From Ectocarpus siliculosus (taxonomy: Eukaryota > Sar > Phaeophyceae > Ectocarpales > Ectocarpaceae): a stretch of 64,000 nucleotides of DNA. Shown one piece after another: positions 61,247-64,000 of the stretch. How positions within the stretch are numbered: the stretch's first letter is position 1; every line of letters starts with the position of its first letter. The notes under the pieces are model-generated. The model did not search any database. It was not told the origin of the DNA and worked only from the letters and a program-made list of their open reading frames with translations. The position numbers were made by a program, and so were the translations under genes. Location of the stretch: positions 4,036,901 to 4,100,900 of the forward strand of contig FN649751.1 in the NCBI GenBank assembly GCA_000310025.1. The letters are read 5' to 3'.

Positions 61247-63646
61247 CTCTATATCGATATCACTTCCCGCCTTTTCAACCCACTTCCTATGCCCCAGTAC
61301 GTGCTCGGCGGACGGGCGGCCTTGGCGTGGTGGTGCAGGACATATCCTGCACAAGACCGGTGTCATTGTCGTCGCGGTCGTTGTGATTGTCGCCGTCGTC
61401 GTCACCGTCACCTGCCAGCACAAGTGATACGTACGTGTTGGTGCTGTTGTTGGTGCTGCTGCTGTTGAGGGCGGGGGCCTGTGCCGCACCGCACCACCGG
61501 CGTTAGCGTTCTGGAGGAGATTCTCACTCGACGGCGTTATTTTGACCTCGCCCCTTCATTTTGTCCCGACTTGGGGGGCGCAGCAGTTTAGGCGGGTTTG
61601 CGGTGGCCGCGGCAATAGCAGGAGAGGCGGCGACGACGATGTCTCCTGTGGGCTTCTTGTTTTTGTTCCCATGTTGGTCACTTGGGGGGGAAAGCACATC
61701 TACCTCTTCGTCGAACGCCAATATGGAGTAGCCCTCACTCTGGGCGACGGGAGGGTCTGAGAGAATGGGCGGCTATGACCTGCCACCGGAGGCTGGCTAT
61801 TTCCATTTTAGTCGAATGTGGCGAGGAAAGCCAAATCGGGACCGAGTAAACTCAGCCAATCTAGGGTGGTGTGGAGAGTTGTGGGCGAACCTTCGTGGAC
61901 TCATTTCCAGCCTCTAAGACCCATCATTCACTCGCAGCAAGCTTTGAGGATCAGAAGAAGAGTAACATCCTCGGAAGAACAGCAGTGACATACTATCACA
62001 CATCTCACTGATATCAGATCTATTTGGTGTTGTTGCTGTTGTTGATGTTACCTTCACAAAAAATCCGTCCCAGTCTCCGCTGAGCACCTCATAACATCCG
62101 TACTGGTCCAATTGACGCGGACGGCCTGGTGGCCACAGACCTACCCAAAATGGGGTTACACCTTTCTAAAAATAAATGAGGAACGGACGAAGTAATGGAC
62201 CCAGAAAAAATCCTTCAAACACAATAGCAGAACATCACCCAAAACTAACCGGGAGACGAGCAAACTCGGCTTGAAAATAATAGAAACCAGGATCAGGAAG
62301 GCCCCATCCAAACAAACAAAAATGGGAGAGAGCGGGCTAGAGTGTACTCGCCGCCGGTGGTTGCACTGGCGGAGCCATTCTTCACACGCCCATCCAAAAA
62401 CAATTATTGTGGGTGGTTGTAGGATCGCTCCTCCACCGGAACAACATAAACAAACAGATCCAAACACATACAACAACATATGGTACTACAGCAGACAGAA
62501 AACAACATCATAACATCGGGGGTAATCAGAAGGGGGGCGAGTTAGCGATACAGATCATAGACCAGAGGGAGACGTAAATTACGCTGGTACTCCTGCCACC
62601 TCCATCATCATCAGCCCGGCACATACATATATCGCTACCCGTTTGTATTCATTCTCCGTCCTGCTCTCCTCCGACAAAAAAGATGGCAAAGGCGGCACAT
62701 ATTACTGAGGAAGAGAAGTCTAGCAGACTACGTGCGATACGTTCTTGGAATGCACACTGATACCATTGAGAATGTTCCACTGTTGCCGCTTGATAACCAA
62801 AACAGTGCTTGGGCCCTGCCGCAACTACATAACTGCAAGCTTTAGCTCCCTTTTCTCCGAGGGTAGGAACAAGCTGGTACATTTCCAGAGCCAGACAGAG
62901 CTGATTTTGTGGTCAAAGGCCCTTTCTGTAGCTCGAAGTCTCTCTTCTGCTTCGATGGGAAAATCTGCACGTCCATCAACCCTTACAGCATTTCAACATT
63001 TCGAAGGACCTCTTTCACCCACACTTTACTCTATCAGTCTACCCACCAGCCACAATACTTGCGAAAAGGTTCCAACAATCACAAGCACCGTTGCAAACCT
63101 CGACCCTCCCTCACACCCCCCGCGCGCCGAGTTGTCGTCTTCACCATCCACCATTCTCTCCCCCACCGCTGCCGCCGTTCCGACTCCCGAACCACGGCCG
63201 CCAGCCGTAACAATGCCACCATCAGCAAGCGAGCCCCGCGAAAAGCCAACCTTCTTCCGAGGAGTACCCTCCATCAGACTCCGCAGGTGCTCTTCCGACC
63301 GGCGCTGCCCCTCCCTCCGTGCGTCCTCCAGCCCGTTGCAAAAGTCCGTCGAGCAACACAGCAGCGGCTGCAAGTGGTGGCCATCATTCCGGCTGCCACC
63401 ATCACTACTACTACCACTTCTGCTGCTGCTGCCTGGACGCAAATTTTGGCCGTCGCTTTCTCTATGGCCGTGATCGCCCACGGCAGGTGTTGTTGCTGTC
63501 CCTCCTGCTTCTTCCGCTATCTCTTTTCTGGCTAAAGATGATTGTGGGGGATTGAGCTGCTCGCACGCCACGTTTAGCGAAGACGCGCAGCCGCGGTCGA
63601 CGGAGGAGGATTGATAGACCAATGGGCTGGTGCGCGGCCGAGACAC
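61247..63646 (-). CDS. Candidate multi-exon gene, product unrecognised
   Basis: Several minus-strand stretches look protein-like and could be exons of one gene. About 63100-63646 reads a Ser/Gly-rich region with ARREGQRRSEEHLRSLMEGT and TPRKKVGFSRGSLADGG. About 62050-62140 reads RQLDQYGCYEVLSGDWDGFF and ends at a GTAACA donor. About 61560-61740 reads GYSILAFDEEVDVLSPPSDQ and then HGNKNKKPTG. About 61247-61344 begins after a CAG acceptor and ends HRKWVEKAGSDIDIE and TAG. I know no domain for any piece, and junction phases were not fully reconciled. Plus-strand open frames over 62745-63535 are Ser/Pro/Thr-rich shadows. Treat as a lead only. Confidence 0.27.
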
Positions 63647-64000
63647 CTGGTCACATATTTCGTGCGCGTGTTTGCAGACGTTTCATGTCCAGTTGGCGAA
63701 AACGGTGGGGCCATCGTGATAGGTGACGGCGAGTGGCGAACAAGGTTTGGCTACGGTTGATGTCAAAGTTCCCATAAAAAAAAAGAGAAACAACGGGTAC
63801 GTAGTCATGTGCCGAGAACATCCATAGACAATGACCGGCACCAATGGACGTTGTGATAGGCGCCACTCCTCGCTCAGGTCCATGCACAGTAGTCACTCCA
63901 TTCTGTCGAGATATCAGTAGCAACAGCTAGCTCCTCGGCGGATGGTTGAAACGGCCGTATGACGACCCGCTTGTCAAGGTGCGCGGGACAACAGATCTGG
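63647..64000. other. Window end, nothing recognised
   Basis: About 350 bases with no coding, RNA or repeat signal I can support. An A-run occurs at 63776-63784. Confidence 0.5.

Noticed and set aside
62745-63473. 242-codon plus-strand frame near the right end
   Set aside because: Ser/Pro/Thr-rich, no domain, and the opposite strand gives more protein-like text; neither is convincing.

Overview
This is a nuclear eukaryotic window from an intron-rich genome. Short exons (about 50-550 nt) are separated by introns of a few hundred bases to 2.8 kb. Coding DNA is GC-rich, introns carry long CT/GA microsatellites and homopolymer runs, and three 100-N scaffold gaps are present (12895-12994, 35732-35831, 54523-54622). 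The gene set (SRP54, NSF, HSF, a DnaJ/Hsp40, malate synthase, bS21, ABCF3/GCN20-like, a SNAP-25-like SNARE) together with the composition and gene structure fits a stramenopile, most likely a brown alga. That assignment is inference; no marker gene settles it. Exon limits were derived by hand from reading frame, intron phase, splice dinucleotides and remembered family sequences. No alignment was run.

Layout, left to right. SRP54 (minus, 192-5027, 3' end off the left edge) stands head-to-head with NSF (plus, 5436-16161, 13 exons, apparently complete). NSF intron 8 holds a scaffold gap and an inverted copy of NSF exon 12 joined to a copy of the 5' part of the downstream HSF gene. HSF (plus, 17740-21392, 3 exons) follows, with a decayed HSF fragment inside its own intron 1. 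A METTL21-type methyltransferase (minus, 22485-24243, possibly extending to about 26.1 kb) lies next, then a 2-4 kb AT-richer spacer with CACACCC-type repeats. A type II DnaJ gene (plus, 28316-33706, 7 exons) is complete.

Malate synthase (minus, 35213-43996, 12 exons) is complete. Its last intron contains the exons of a mitochondrial/plastid-type ribosomal protein bS21, including two alternative copies of the bS21 terminal exon. A nearly perfect 69-bp-arm foldback lies at 44328-44490. A two-exon small membrane protein gene (minus, 45863-48006) is head-to-head with a GCN20/ABCF3-like gene (plus, 48236-58191), one exon of which is swallowed by a gap. A single-exon Qbc-SNARE (SNAP-25-like, minus, 59199-60008) follows. 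The right end (60.1-64 kb) holds only a weak multi-exon candidate.

The genes are unrelated housekeeping functions: protein targeting (SRP54), SNARE recycling and fusion (NSF, SNAP-25-like), proteostasis (HSF, DnaJ), translation (bS21, ABCF) and the glyoxylate cycle (malate synthase). I see no operon-like or defence-type system. The most notable signals are gene-structural: at least four GC-AG introns among about 50, GA microsatellites sitting directly on 5' splice sites, the duplicated bS21 terminal exon nested in malate synthase, and the inverted NSF/HSF duplication beside a scaffold gap.
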